Assembly (NCBI GenBank): GCA_002420005.1
Contig: DIHE01000068.1
Span: forward strand, 10,695-74,694
Length of the DNA stretch: 64,000 bases
DNA from: Holophagales bacterium UBA5704
GTDB lineage: Bacteria; Acidobacteriota; Thermoanaerobaculia; Multivoradales; UBA5704
Reading direction: 5' to 3'
This document shows, in pieces, positions 8,168-17,194 of this stretch. Under the pieces are notes generated by a model. It was not told the DNA's origin, did no database searches, and was given only the letters and a program-made list of their open reading frames with translations. Both the position numbers and the translations under genes were made by a program. Position 1 is the stretch's first letter, and the number at the start of each line of letters is the position of its first letter.

Positions 8168-11146
8168 GTGCGGATTTCTGAACTTCGTCGCAAGGGGGCG
8201 TTGAGTCTGGCGGCCCTGTTCGTGGCGTTCGGCCTGGCGGCCGTTCCGGTGCTGGCCCAGACCGACGTGACCACGAGCCGGATCTCCGGCGTCGTGGAAG
8301 GCGCCGACGGCGCCCCGATCCCCGGGGTGACCGTGGAGGCGACCAACACCGAAACCGGGCTCGTCCAGGTCGCCGTCACGGACGAAGCCGGCTTCTTCCG
8401 TGTCCTCAACCTGCCGACCGGCACCTACAAGGTCACCGCGAGCCTCGACGGCTTCGCCACCTCGACCGCCGACAACGTCCGGCTGCTTCTCGGCTCGACC
8501 CCGTCGATCAACTTCACCCTGCAGAGCTCCACGGTCGCGGAGAGCATCACCGTCACCGCGGAAGAGCTGCCCGTGGTCGAGGTCACCAACACCCAGATCG
8601 GCACCACGATCCAGTCGGAGCAGATCGAGGCGATCCCAAGCGCCGGCCGCGACTTCAAGCAGCTCGTGCTGCTGACCCCGGAGAGCCGGCTCGACTCCGA
8701 GCGCGGCAACCTCTCGCTGTCCGGCGAGCGCGGCATCAACACCAGCATCACCGTCGACGGCGTCGACTACAACAACGCCTTCTTCGGTGGCGCCGTGGGT
8801 GGCGCCGAAGGGCGCGCGCCCCTCTCGATCTCCCAGGAGTCGATCAAGGAGTTCGCCGTGGTCACCAACGGCGCCTCGGTCGAGTACGGGCGTTCGGGCG
8901 GCGGCTTCGTCAACATCATCACCAAGAGCGGCACCAACAACCTGCACGGCTCGCTCTTCTACTTCAATCAGCCGGAGAGCTTGATCTCCGACTTCCCCCG
9001 CGTCGGTACGACGTTGGGCCGCGAGCCCAACGACCAGAGCAAGGAGCAGTTCGGCGGCTCGATCGGCGGCTCGATCGTCAAGGACAAGCTGTTCTACTTC
9101 CTGTCCTACGACAACCAGGACCAGAGCTTGACGGTGCCGATCAACTCCTCCAACCTCCCGGCGTCCGTCTTCGCCAAGTGGCCGGTTCTCGCCTCGCCCC
9201 CGGCGTACGTGCAGACCCAGGACGGCTCGGTGGCCTTCGGCCGCCTCGACTACCAGGTCAACCCCGCCCACCGGTTGATGGTGCGCGCCAACATGATCGA
9301 TTACGAGGGGATCAACGGCACCTCGAGCTCGGCGGCACGCACCGAGAGCTTCAACGGCGTCGAGGAGCTGGACACCAAGGCCTACGTCGGCTCCTACTCC
9401 GGCCAGTTCGGCGCCAACCTGTTGAACGACCTCAACATCAACCTCATCGACGAAGAGACGCCGCGCGGCGACAAGGGGCTCAATCTCCCCGAGATCCAGG
9501 TCGGCGGCTCACGCTACGGCGAGGTCGCCTTCCTCCCCATCCAGACCGTCAACGAGCGCAAGGCGTTCGCCGACACCTTCACGTACCTGCTCGACCGCCA
9601 TGTGCTCAAGGCCGGTCTCGAATACAACGAGACCAGCGTCGATCAGGTCTTCCGCGGCAACTGGCGCGGCGTCTTCCTCTTCGGCACCAACGACGACCTC
9701 ATCAACGGCCGCTGGCGCGAGTACCGCCAGTTCGGCGGCCTGGGCGGCCGCACCTCGAGCGAGGGCGGTGCGGCGTCGTTCGAGCAGAAGGAAACGGCCT
9801 TCTTCGTGCAGGACCAGTGGTTCGTCAGCGACCGCCTCACCTTGACCGCGGGTGTCCGCATCGAGACCCTGGACAACCCGGACGGTGCCATTCTCAACCC
9901 CTTCTCCCCGGGGCCGAACGGCACGATGAACCTGACCGCCGAGATCCCGGATTCCAAGAATCAGATCTCTCCCCGTGTGGGCCTCTCCTGGGCGCCGGAT
10001 GACAAGACGGCCGTCCGCTTCTCGATCGGCCGCTACTGGAGCCGCACGCCGGCTCTGCTGTGGGCGCAGCCCTTCACCTCGAACGGCATTCAGGCGGCGC
10101 AGCTCACCATCCAGACGCCGCAGACCGGCGGCAGCTCGACCGGTCCGTCGACGAATCCGCTGGCTCCGGGCTGGGGACCCAACTGGAACCCCGTGGGTGT
10201 CGAGCGCGTCGATTTCCGGCAGGTCGGCGGCGCGAGCGCGCCTCCCGACGTCTTCACCGTCGATCCGAACTTCGAAAACCCCTACACCGATCGCGTCACG
10301 CTGGGCGGCGAGCGGGAGATCCTGCCGCTCATCTCCCTGGGCGTCGACCTCACCTACGCCGAGGGCAACCAGCTCCAGCGCCTGACCGACTTCAACCGCA
10401 TCAAGGACGGCACGACCGCCTCGAACGGCCTGCCGCGCTACAACTCCGGCTCGGCCAGCGCCACCACCCGCAGGTTCGGCGCCTACAACCGGGTCGTGAT
10501 GAGCGTCTCGGACGCCGAGTCCAAGTACAAGGCGGCCACGGTCACCCTGCAGCGGCGCTACTCCGGCAACTACAGCCTCTATGGAGCGGTCACCTGGTCG
10601 GAGGACCGGGACCACGACTCCAACGAGCGGAACTTCGCCGGCATCCAGCTGGAGGACGTCAACGACCTCGACAACAACTGGGGTCCCTCCAACCGCGATC
10701 AGGAGTGGAAGGTGGTGCTGAACGGCGTGTGGGATACCCCGTGGTGGGGCATCGGCCTCTCCGGCGCGTTCCGCTTCGCCACCGGCTCCCCGTTCACCCC
10801 GATCATCAACTCCGACGTCAACGGCGACGGCAACTCCGGCACCGACCGGCCAACCGTCAACGGCGTCCACCTCGGGCGCAACAGCGAGCGTCAGCCGAAT
10901 TTCTGGACGTTTGACATGCGGCTGGCCAAGAAGTTCGGCATCGGGTTCGGCGACGTTGCCCTGTTCGCGGAGTGCTTCAACTGCACCAACCGGAAGAACA
11001 CCAGCATCAGCCTCAACAACCAGATCTACGGCGACCCCGCCACCGCCACCGCCGCCAACCCGGTCCCCCGTGGGACCTTCGGCGACGAGGACACCTTCGT
11101 CGGCATCCCGCGCACCTTCCAGCTCGGCCTGCGCTTCGACTTCTAG
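8168..11146 (+). CDS. Oar-like TonB-dependent outer-membrane receptor
   Basis: The 992-aa product starts with a signal peptide (cut near VLAQ, residue about 31), then a carboxypeptidase-regulatory-like beta-sandwich (ISGVVEGADGAPIPGVTVEA, about 38-115), a plug domain (about 125-250, with EYGRSGGGFVNIITKSGTN) and a long beta-barrel ending in an aromatic residue (LGLRFDF). This is the Oar-like receptor type abundant in Acidobacteriota. It imports an unidentified large ligand powered by TonB. The start is GTG at 8168 preceded by AAGGAGG. A strong intrinsic terminator follows. Confidence 0.9.
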   Translation: MRISELRRKGALSLAALFVAFGLAAVPVLAQTDVTTSRISGVVEGADGAPIPGVTVEATNTETGLVQVAVTDEAGFFRVLNLPTGTYKVTASLDGFATSTADNVRLLLGSTPSINFTLQSSTVAESITVTAEELPVVEVTNTQIGTTIQSEQIEAIPSAGRDFKQLVLLTPESRLDSERGNLSLSGERGINTSITVDGVDYNNAFFGGAVGGAEGRAPLSISQESIKEFAVVTNGASVEYGRSGGGFVNIITKSGTNNLHGSLFYFNQPESLISDFPRVGTTLGREPNDQSKEQFGGSIGGSIVKDKLFYFLSYDNQDQSLTVPINSSNLPASVFAKWPVLASPPAYVQTQDGSVAFGRLDYQVNPAHRLMVRANMIDYEGINGTSSSAARTESFNGVEELDTKAYVGSYSGQFGANLLNDLNINLIDEETPRGDKGLNLPEIQVGGSRYGEVAFLPIQTVNERKAFADTFTYLLDRHVLKAGLEYNETSVDQVFRGNWRGVFLFGTNDDLINGRWREYRQFGGLGGRTSSEGGAASFEQKETAFFVQDQWFVSDRLTLTAGVRIETLDNPDGAILNPFSPGPNGTMNLTAEIPDSKNQISPRVGLSWAPDDKTAVRFSIGRYWSRTPALLWAQPFTSNGIQAAQLTIQTPQTGGSSTGPSTNPLAPGWGPNWNPVGVERVDFRQVGGASAPPDVFTVDPNFENPYTDRVTLGGEREILPLISLGVDLTYAEGNQLQRLTDFNRIKDGTTASNGLPRYNSGSASATTRRFGAYNRVVMSVSDAESKYKAATVTLQRRYSGNYSLYGAVTWSEDRDHDSNERNFAGIQLEDVNDLDNNWGPSNRDQEWKVVLNGVWDTPWWGIGLSGAFRFATGSPFTPIINSDVNGDGNSGTDRPTVNGVHLGRNSERQPNFWTFDMRLAKKFGIGFGDVALFAECFNCTNRKNTSISLNNQIYGDPATATAANPVPRGTFGDEDTFVGIPRTFQLGLRFDF

Positions 11147-11173
11147 TCGCGCGCACTCCCACCGCGGGAACCG

Positions 11174-11198
11174 GGGGGGCCGCAAGGCCCCCCTTTTT
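11174..11198 (+). terminator. intrinsic terminator of the Oar-like receptor gene
   Basis: A G-run/C-run stem (GGGGGGCC-gcaa-GGCCCCCC) is followed directly by a T-tract (TTTTTCTT), beginning 28 nt after the stop codon. This is a textbook rho-independent terminator. Confidence 0.88.
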
Positions 11199-11292
11199 CT
11201 TGGGCGGCACGAAAGACCTGCGCGATTCGTCCCCCCAGCTTGATCCGCGGCATGATCCCACATAGCCTATCCACAAGAAGGCTGCGTAGCTC

Positions 11293-11451
11293 ATGGTTGA
11301 AGAAGAACTCCTCACCCGGTTGGACGAGACCGACGAGGTTCGCGACCGGGAGATCGACGCCCAATACGAGCGCGCCTACGCGGGAGGCCCAGACCCGCTG
11401 GGGAGGGACTTCACGGGTTGGGAAGAAGAGGGCGTGTGGCCCCTTGAGTGA
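11293..11451 (+). CDS. small acidic protein, antitoxin-like
   Basis: A 52-aa frame begins MVEEELLTRLDETDEVRD and ends GWEEEGVWPLE. It is highly charged and compact, like many short antitoxin-type or addiction-module proteins of this phylum. The family was not recognised, and no toxin partner follows on the same strand. The ribosome site is weak (AAGAAGG some 13 nt upstream). The rest of 11199-11611 holds nothing else that I can support. Confidence 0.45.
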   Translation: MVEEELLTRLDETDEVRDREIDAQYERAYAGGPDPLGRDFTGWEEEGVWPLE

Positions 11452-11611
11452 ACCGGGGCGAGATCTGGTTCCCGCGCAGAGTTTGGGGGAGCCCCTGAAG
11501 GAGGGGGCGCCGGCCCAACGGGCCGGGAGATTACCTAATGCCGCCTCCGGATCCTCCAACCGGCCGACCTTTTGAAGGAGGCGGCGCACCGATCGATGAG
11601 AAACCGCACCC

Positions 11612-11860
11612 TCAGGAGACCCTGACGGCTTCCAGAGAGTCTTGCGCGATGATGGCGAGCGCGTAGGCGAAGCAGGCCCGGATGTCCTCCAGCTCGAGGT
11701 CCGGGTAATCCGCGAGGATGTCGGCGGGAGTCTCACCCTGCGCCAGAAGGCTGAGGATCAACTCGACCGAAATGCGCATGCCCCGGATGATCGGCTTGCC
11801 GGCGAAGACGTCCTGCCGGGAAGTGATGCGCTCCATCAGGTGGGTTGCAGACATCGTCAT
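11612..11860 (-). CDS. DUF433 antitoxin-like protein, orphan
   Basis: This 82-aa protein matches the DUF433 (COG2442) pattern: ITSRQDVFAGKPIIRGMRI, then LLAQGETPADILADYPDL and an EDIRACFAYA helix. These winged-helix-like proteins are usually the antitoxin half of a pair with a DUF5615 (PIN/Mut7-C-like) nuclease encoded immediately downstream. No such gene is visible in the 160 nt after the stop, so this copy is an orphan. GAGGAGAG precedes the ATG. Confidence 0.8.
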   Translation of the reverse strand: MTMSATHLMERITSRQDVFAGKPIIRGMRISVELILSLLAQGETPADILADYPDLELEDIRACFAYALAIIAQDSLEAVRVS

Positions 11861-11877
11861 GGCTCTCCTCGGTCACT

Positions 11878-12546
11878 CTAACCGGTCGCGAGCAGATCGC
11901 AGAACTGAAACCGCCCGCGGTCTTCCACCTCCCCGACGCGCACCGGGATGGGGGCGCGGAAGATCGGACCGGCGTGGACGAAGGTGTGGAACTCGCCGTT
12001 CTCGCCGCAGGGATCGACGCCGGGGGGCAGGTCGCGCAGGAGGTCCTCGTCGAAGGGGCGCCCGGCGAAGCTCGCGGGGAGGGCCTGGGTGTCGATGCAG
12101 ACGAGGCGGGCGGCGAAGCCGAGGCGGAGGAAGTCGCGGGCCAGCTCGGTGGTGTCGCGCCCCCAGACCGGAAAGAGCGCTTCCATCTGGAAGGACCCCA
12201 GGCGGCTCTCGCGGTAGGCGCGGATGTCCTCCAGGAAGAGATCGCCGAAGGCCACCCGCCGGATGCCGGTGGAGCGGAAGCCTTCCAGGGCGGCGGTCAT
12301 CCTCTGGTCGTAGATCTCGTTCGAGCACTCACGGGGAATCCAGACGATGTGGAGCGGCAAGCCGGTTTCCTCCGCCTGCCGTTCCAGGAGGGACCGCCGC
12401 ACCCCGTGCATGCTGATCCGGTCATAGTCCTCGGTGACCGTGGTCAACAGCGCGGCCACCTCCACATCCGGCCGCTGCCGCAGGGCATGGAGGGCCAGGG
12501 CGCTGTCCTTGCCCCCACTCCACGACAGCAGAATCCGCTCGCTCAT
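11878..12546 (-). CDS. DUF71/COG2102 ATP-pyrophosphatase, cobalamin-linked subgroup
   Basis: The 222-aa product opens with the PP-loop ATP-binding motif LLSWSGGKDSALA (residues about 6-18) and carries MHGVRRSLLERQAEETGLPL and a CGENGEFHTFV motif, typical of the DUF71/COG2102 family. Eukaryotic and archaeal members are diphthine-ammonia ligases; bacteria lack diphthamide, and a bacterial subgroup clusters with vitamin B12 transport genes and has been predicted to act in B12 salvage. Here it overlaps the stop of btuC (ATGA) as the last gene of a riboswitch-controlled btuBFDC operon, so the salvage role is the better inference. The reaction is unproven. Confidence 0.82.
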   Translation of the reverse strand: MSERILLSWSGGKDSALALHALRQRPDVEVAALLTTVTEDYDRISMHGVRRSLLERQAEETGLPLHIVWIPRECSNEIYDQRMTAALEGFRSTGIRRVAFGDLFLEDIRAYRESRLGSFQMEALFPVWGRDTTELARDFLRLGFAARLVCIDTQALPASFAGRPFDEDLLRDLPPGVDPCGENGEFHTFVHAGPIFRAPIPVRVGEVEDRGRFQFCDLLATG

Positions 12547-13526
12547 CGCTTCGATCTCCAGATCAGCAGCCAGAGGAAGAACGGCCCTCCGAGGAGCGCG
12601 GTGAGGACGCCCACCGGCAGCTCGGCGGGGGCCATGAGGGTGCGCGCGACGAGGTCGCAGAGGACCAGGAAGGCGCCGCCGCCGAGAAGACAGGCGGGGG
12701 CGAGGAAGAGATGGTCGTGGCCCACCTGGCGGCGCAGGACGTGCGGCACCATCAGGCCGACGAAGCCGATGGGGCCGGCCACCGCGACCAGAGCGCCGAT
12801 CATCAGGGACGCGGCGAGCAGCACCTTCAGGCGCAGCCGACCCAGGTCCACCCCACGGCTCGCGGCCAGCTCTTCGCCCATCAGCAGCAGGTTGAGGTCC
12901 CAGCGCAGAAAGAACAGCACCGCGGCGCCCCCCAGGACCCAGGGGAGCACCCAGAGCACCTCGCGGTAGCCGACCACGGCGAGGCCGCCCATCATCCAGC
13001 GCACCATGCGGAACGTCTGGGTCGAGTCCGCCAGGTACTGCAAGAAGAGGATGATCGCCGAGCAGGAGAGGGACACCGCGATACCGGCGAGGAGGAGCGT
13101 CGAGGTGGTGGTGTCGCGGCGGCGCAGCGACAGGCCGACCACCAGGGCCGTGGCGGAGAGGGCTCCCAGGAAGCTGCCGAGCGCCACCACCGGCAGGCCG
13201 AGCCAGGCCGTCGCCTCCTCCAGGCGCAGGGCGAGCACGGCTCCCAGCGCGGCGCCGCTCGCCACGCCCAGGGTGTAGGGCTCGGCCAGCTCGTTGCGGA
13301 AGAGGGTCTGGAAGCCGAGCCCCGAGACCGCGAGGCCGGCGCCGGCGAGGAGCGCGAGCAGTACCCGGGGCAGGCGGATCTGCCAGAAGATCGCCGCCGC
13401 CGTGGGATCGCCGTGCAGCACGTCGGCCAGCGACACGGCCTGGCTGCCCAACAGGGGCGCGCCGAGCAGAGCGGCGGCGGCGAGGACGGCCAGGAAGGCC
13501 AGGGCGAGGCGGGGGCGCGGCGTCAT
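12543..13526 (-). CDS. btuC: cobalamin ABC transporter permease
   Basis: This 327-aa FecCD-family permease has about ten membrane helices. Characteristic stretches are IRLPRVLLALLAGAGLAVSG near residue 45, ELAEPYTLGVASGA near 75, and the coupling region GPIGFVGLMVPHVLR near 240 that contacts the ATPase. It forms the channel through which BtuF-delivered cobalamin crosses the inner membrane. The ATG overlaps the btuD stop (ATGA). The B12 assignment rests on the riboswitch and btuB in the same operon, because sequence alone would also fit siderophore permeases. Confidence 0.88.
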   Translation of the reverse strand: MTPRPRLALAFLAVLAAAALLGAPLLGSQAVSLADVLHGDPTAAAIFWQIRLPRVLLALLAGAGLAVSGLGFQTLFRNELAEPYTLGVASGAALGAVLALRLEEATAWLGLPVVALGSFLGALSATALVVGLSLRRRDTTTSTLLLAGIAVSLSCSAIILFLQYLADSTQTFRMVRWMMGGLAVVGYREVLWVLPWVLGGAAVLFFLRWDLNLLLMGEELAASRGVDLGRLRLKVLLAASLMIGALVAVAGPIGFVGLMVPHVLRRQVGHDHLFLAPACLLGGGAFLVLCDLVARTLMAPAELPVGVLTALLGGPFFLWLLIWRSKR

Positions 13527-14311
13527 GGGGTGGGTTCGAGGCGGAGCAGGGTGACCGGCCGTTCGCCGGGGCGGACGATCTCGAACCGGGCGCGGAAGAG
13601 GCGCTCCAGGAGGTCGGGCTGCAGGATCTCGGCGGGCCGGCCGGCGGCCAGGATACAGCCTCCGGCCAGGGCGAGCAGGCGGTCGCCGAGGAGGGAGGCG
13701 AGGTTGAGGTCGTGGGTGGCGAGGACGACCGTGCGGCCCGCTGCACCGGCCAGGCGCAACAGGAGACCGGCGAGGTCGCTCTGGTGGCGGGCGTCCAGGT
13801 GGATGGTCGGCTCGTCGAGCACCAGCAGCTCCGCCTCCTGGGCGAGCGCCGCGGCGATGAACACGGCCTGGCGTTCGCCGCCGGACAGCTCGTCGACCGG
13901 CCGTCGCCGGAGCTCCTGCACCCCGACGACGGCGAGCGCCTCGTCGACCGCGGTGAAGTCGGCGGTCTTGGGTGCCCATTGCAGGGCCGAGAGATGGGGA
14001 TAACGGCCGAGCAGCACCACCTCCTCCACGGTCAGCGGCACCCGTGCCGGACGGATCTGTGGCACGTAGGCGATGCACCGCGCCAGCTCCCGCCGCGACA
14101 ACGCGGCATACGGCCGCCCGCGCCAGAAGAGCTCGCCCGCGCGGGGCCGCAGGAGCCCGGTGAGCAGGCGCAGCAAGGTCGTTTTGCCGGCTCCGTTGGG
14201 TCCGACGAGGACCAGGCACTCCCCGGGATGCACCTCCAGGTCGAGCGGCCCCAGAATCGTGCGGCCGTCCGCCTCATAGGTGAGGCCGCGGGCGGTGAGG
14301 AGGGCGGTCAC
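13523..14311 (-). CDS. btuD: cobalamin ABC transporter ATP-binding protein
   Basis: The 262-aa ATPase has Walker A (GPNGAGKTT, residues about 38-46), a Q-loop (YVPQIRP), the ABC signature LSGGERQ (about 142-148), Walker B (LLVLDEPT) and the switch His (ATHD). The start is GTG at 14311, overlapping the btuF stop (GTGA). It powers the BtuCD importer. Confidence 0.9.
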   Translation of the reverse strand: MTALLTARGLTYEADGRTILGPLDLEVHPGECLVLVGPNGAGKTTLLRLLTGLLRPRAGELFWRGRPYAALSRRELARCIAYVPQIRPARVPLTVEEVVLLGRYPHLSALQWAPKTADFTAVDEALAVVGVQELRRRPVDELSGGERQAVFIAAALAQEAELLVLDEPTIHLDARHQSDLAGLLLRLAGAAGRTVVLATHDLNLASLLGDRLLALAGGCILAAGRPAEILQPDLLERLFRARFEIVRPGERPVTLLRLEPTP

Positions 14312-15285
14312 GGGGCGAGGTCCCCCAAGGACCCCAAGGACGCCAACGTCACCAAGGACTGCGCCGCCCTGTCCTTGGAGTCCTTGGTGTCGTCAAGGTC
14401 CTTGTCCACAAGGCTCCGCGTCCGCTCCAAGGCCTGCCGCAGATCGCGGTACAAGAGCGGCAACCGCGGCCCGGGAATGAGCACGTGCAGACCGCCGATC
14501 ACCCGCACCCGGCCGTCGCGCACCGCGGGCACCCGCGGCAGGGCGTTCCAGTCGGCGATCAGCCCCCGCTCCACCTCCGGGGGTTGGGGATCGGCGCGCA
14601 GCTCGAGGACCACGTCCGGGGCACGGGCGAGGATCTCCTCCATCCCGACCTCCGGGTAGCGGACGGGGGCATCCGCGAAGGCGTTCACCGCTCCGAGGCG
14701 CCCGAGAAGCTCGTCGAGGAAGGTGCCCGGCCCGGCGATCACCAGCTCCGCCAGGCGGCCCGCCGGACGCCCGACGGAGATCAAGACCTTCGGCCGATCC
14801 GGCAGCGGCAGCGGCTTCAGACCGTCGCGAAACTCCCGGGCCAGGCGCTCGCCGGCCGCCGGTACGCCGCAACGGTCGGCCACGGTCTGGAACGAGCGCT
14901 CGATGTCCGCCACCGTCTCGTTGGACAGGATCAGCGAGTCGATGCCGAAGCGTTGGAGCTTGGCGCCGAGGTCGCGCTCGCTGGGGACGAGGAGGGCCAG
15001 GTCCGGCCGCAGCGCGACGATCGCTTCGAGATTCGGATTGAACAGCCCCCCGAGGCGCGGCAGCGTCTCGGCCTCGGGAGGCCAGTGGCTGTAGTCGTCC
15101 ACCCCCACCATGCGGTCGCCGAGACCGAGGGCGAAGAAGGTCTCGGTGAGGTTCGGCGACAGAGAGACCACCCGGGCACAGGTGGCGGAAGGAGCAACCG
15201 GTGCGGCGCGCTCCTCCCCCTGGCGGCACCCGAGGGCGAGCCCCGCCAGAAGGACGGCCGGCAGAAGCGCGCCGCGGAGCCTCAA
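14308..15285 (-). CDS. btuF: cobalamin-binding periplasmic lipoprotein
   Basis: The 325-aa product has a lipobox (LAGLALGC, Cys at about residue 20), so it is probably membrane-anchored. The helical-backbone metal-receptor fold (BtuF/FhuD class) is shown by VVSLSPNLTETFFALGLGD, VGVDDYSHWPPEA and LGGLFNPNLEAIVALRPDL. The start is a TTG overlapping the btuB stop (TTGA). The final ~30 residues, after the expected end of the fold, are encoded by an AAGGAC-type inverted repeat and read as a low-complexity tail (KDLDDTKDSKDR...); this is a recent-looking 3' extension rather than part of the binding domain. Confidence 0.87.
   Translation of the reverse strand: MRLRGALLPAVLLAGLALGCRQGEERAAPVAPSATCARVVSLSPNLTETFFALGLGDRMVGVDDYSHWPPEAETLPRLGGLFNPNLEAIVALRPDLALLVPSERDLGAKLQRFGIDSLILSNETVADIERSFQTVADRCGVPAAGERLAREFRDGLKPLPLPDRPKVLISVGRPAGRLAELVIAGPGTFLDELLGRLGAVNAFADAPVRYPEVGMEEILARAPDVVLELRADPQPPEVERGLIADWNALPRVPAVRDGRVRVIGGLHVLIPGPRLPLLYRDLRQALERTRSLVDKDLDDTKDSKDRAAQSLVTLASLGSLGDLAP
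14320..14406. repeat. AAGGAC/GTCCTT inverted repeat inside the btuF 3' end
   Basis: Copies of AAGGAC at 9-bp intervals in the left half are answered by GTCCTT copies in the right half, around a short centre (tgcgccgcc). The element resembles the dispersed CCAAGGACNCCAAGG family found in many unrelated bacterial genomes. It lies entirely inside the btuF frame and ends 9 nt before the btuD start, so it lengthens BtuF without breaking the operon. Confidence 0.65.
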
Positions 15286-17087
15286 AACACGACCGCCAGC
15301 CCGCCGATCCAGGTGCGGCCCGGGCTCGGATAGCCGAGCACGGCCTCGTACTCCTCATCGGCGGCGTTCTCCACCCGGGCATAGGGGGCGAAATGCTCCC
15401 GCACCTGCCACTGCGCGGCGAGGTCGAGGCGCAGATAGCTCGGGTTGGTCGCGGTGGTGAAAGTCGATTCATCCAGGTCCGGCCGGTCGCCCACCCAGCG
15501 CGCCTCGAAATTGAGCGTCCAGGCGTCCGGGCGCGCGGTCAGCACGAAATGGGCGCTCTCCTCGGGCCGGCGCAGCAGGGGGCGGCCGGTGTCCAGGTTC
15601 TCGGTGGTGAGGCGGGTGCCGTCGAGACGCAGACTGTAGATGCCGCGGGTGAAGCTGACCTCGGCCTCGACGCCCTGGCTCTCGGCACGGCCGATGTTGA
15701 CCGCGGTGAAGGTCACCGGGTGGGAATCGATGAGGTTGCGCTGGCGGGTCTGGAAGCCCACCAGGGCGAAGCGCCAGCCGTTCGCCTCGCGCTCGATCCC
15801 CACCTCCCAGGTCGCACCGGTCTCCGGCCGCAGCTCCGGATTGCCATAGAACGGGAAGTAGAGCTCACCGAGCGAAGGAGCGCGGAACGCCTCGCCATAG
15901 CTCGCCCGCGCCCGGAAGCCGCCGCCCAGCGCGGCCACCGCGCCGGCCCGCAGGCTGGTCTTGGCGCCGTAGACGTCGTTGTCGTCCCGGCGCAGCCCCA
16001 GGTCGAGACGCACCGGCCCGACGCCCCAGCTCGCCTGGCCGAACGCCGCCCAGGTGCGCTGGCGGGCGCCGTCCAGATTGATCCCGAAGCTCGACGAGTC
16101 GGTCACCTCCAGCCGCTCCACCTCGGAGCCGGCGGCCACCCAGAAGCTCTCGTCCGGCCGCCAGGTGACGACGGTACGCCCGCGGAGGCCTTCCGATTCG
16201 GTGTCCGAGGCTTGGTTGAACAAGCTGTCGGGATCGCGGAACGCCGAATCGAAAAGGGTCTGCGACAGCTGGGCCTCGACCTCCCAGGTGCCCAGCGCGG
16301 CGCGGAACGGCACGGCGATCTCCCGCTCCTTCCAGTCGATCGTCCGCCGCGGTGTCGGCTGGCCGCCGGACTGCGGGATCCCCGAGGAGGCGTCATTGCC
16401 GCGCACCAGGAGCCCGAGCTGCACCCCCGGGCGGATCGACCACAGCGAGCGGGCGAGCAGCTCGTCGCTGTCGAAGAAGCTGTTCGGCAGCTCGCCGTCG
16501 CCGCGGCGCACATGGCCGGTGACGTCGAGGCGCACCGGGCCGAGATCGGCACCGGCGGCCACTCCGGCGCGGCCATAGCCGTTCTCGCCCCCTTCGAGAC
16601 GAACGGTGCCGCCTTGCCGCGAGCCGGTGAACACCTGGACGACACCGCCCAGCGCGTTGCTGCCATAGAGCGCGCTGAACGGCCCGCGCACCACCTCGAT
16701 GCGTGCGACGCCATCGGTCGAGACGAACTGCCAGTTGACACCCCCGAAGTAGGGGTTGTTGAGCGGGATGCCGTTCCACAGCAGCAGCGTCTGGTCCGAT
16801 TCGCCGCCGCGCAGGAAGAGAGAGGTCTGCTGGCCGGGGCCGCCGGACTGGGCGACGGTGACCCCGGGGACGACGCCGATCGCCTCCGCCAGCGAGTTGG
16901 CTTGGCGGGCTTCCAGCTCTTCGGCCTCGACGACGGTGACGGTGGCGGGGACCGCACCCCGCTCCTCGGCATCCAGGGAAGCGCTCACCACGAGCGCATC
17001 TTCAAACGTGGGGACGGCGGTCTGGGCGAGCACGATCGCCGGCAGTCCGCCCCCGAGGACACCGGCCAACAACAGAATGTGGCGCAT
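15282..17087 (-). CDS. btuB: TonB-dependent cobalamin receptor
   Basis: The 601-aa outer-membrane receptor has a signal peptide (cut near IVLAQ, residue about 21), a plug domain with LAEAIGVVPGVTV and FLRGGESDQTLLLWNG, EVVRGPFSALYGSNALGGVVQV, and a 22-strand-type barrel ending YPSPGRTWIGGLAVVF. Length and plug features match BtuB. The start is taken at ATG 17087, directly before the signal peptide; the frame is open further upstream but runs into the terminator and riboswitch. It is the first gene of a five-gene operon with 4-nt overlaps throughout. Confidence 0.9.
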   Translation of the reverse strand: MRHILLLAGVLGGGLPAIVLAQTAVPTFEDALVVSASLDAEERGAVPATVTVVEAEELEARQANSLAEAIGVVPGVTVAQSGGPGQQTSLFLRGGESDQTLLLWNGIPLNNPYFGGVNWQFVSTDGVARIEVVRGPFSALYGSNALGGVVQVFTGSRQGGTVRLEGGENGYGRAGVAAGADLGPVRLDVTGHVRRGDGELPNSFFDSDELLARSLWSIRPGVQLGLLVRGNDASSGIPQSGGQPTPRRTIDWKEREIAVPFRAALGTWEVEAQLSQTLFDSAFRDPDSLFNQASDTESEGLRGRTVVTWRPDESFWVAAGSEVERLEVTDSSSFGINLDGARQRTWAAFGQASWGVGPVRLDLGLRRDDNDVYGAKTSLRAGAVAALGGGFRARASYGEAFRAPSLGELYFPFYGNPELRPETGATWEVGIEREANGWRFALVGFQTRQRNLIDSHPVTFTAVNIGRAESQGVEAEVSFTRGIYSLRLDGTRLTTENLDTGRPLLRRPEESAHFVLTARPDAWTLNFEARWVGDRPDLDESTFTTATNPSYLRLDLAAQWQVREHFAPYARVENAADEEYEAVLGYPSPGRTWIGGLAVVF

Positions 17088-17097
17088 ACGGGCTCCT

Positions 17098-17134
17098 GAA
17101 AAACGCGACGCCCCGCCGGGGAAAGGGCGGGGCG
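17098..17134 (-). terminator. intrinsic terminator in the btuB leader (riboswitch expression platform)
   Basis: On the transcribed strand a CGCCCCGCC / GGCGGGGCG stem with a ctttcccc loop is followed by TCGCGTTTTT, ending about 10 nt before the btuB ATG. Its position between the B12 aptamer and the first codon makes it the probable expression platform: cobalamin binding would favour this terminator. Confidence 0.8.
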
Positions 17135-17194
17135 CGAAGTGCGAGGCGCGAACGCCTCCAGAAGCCCACACCCGCAACCCCGCAGGTGGCGTCG

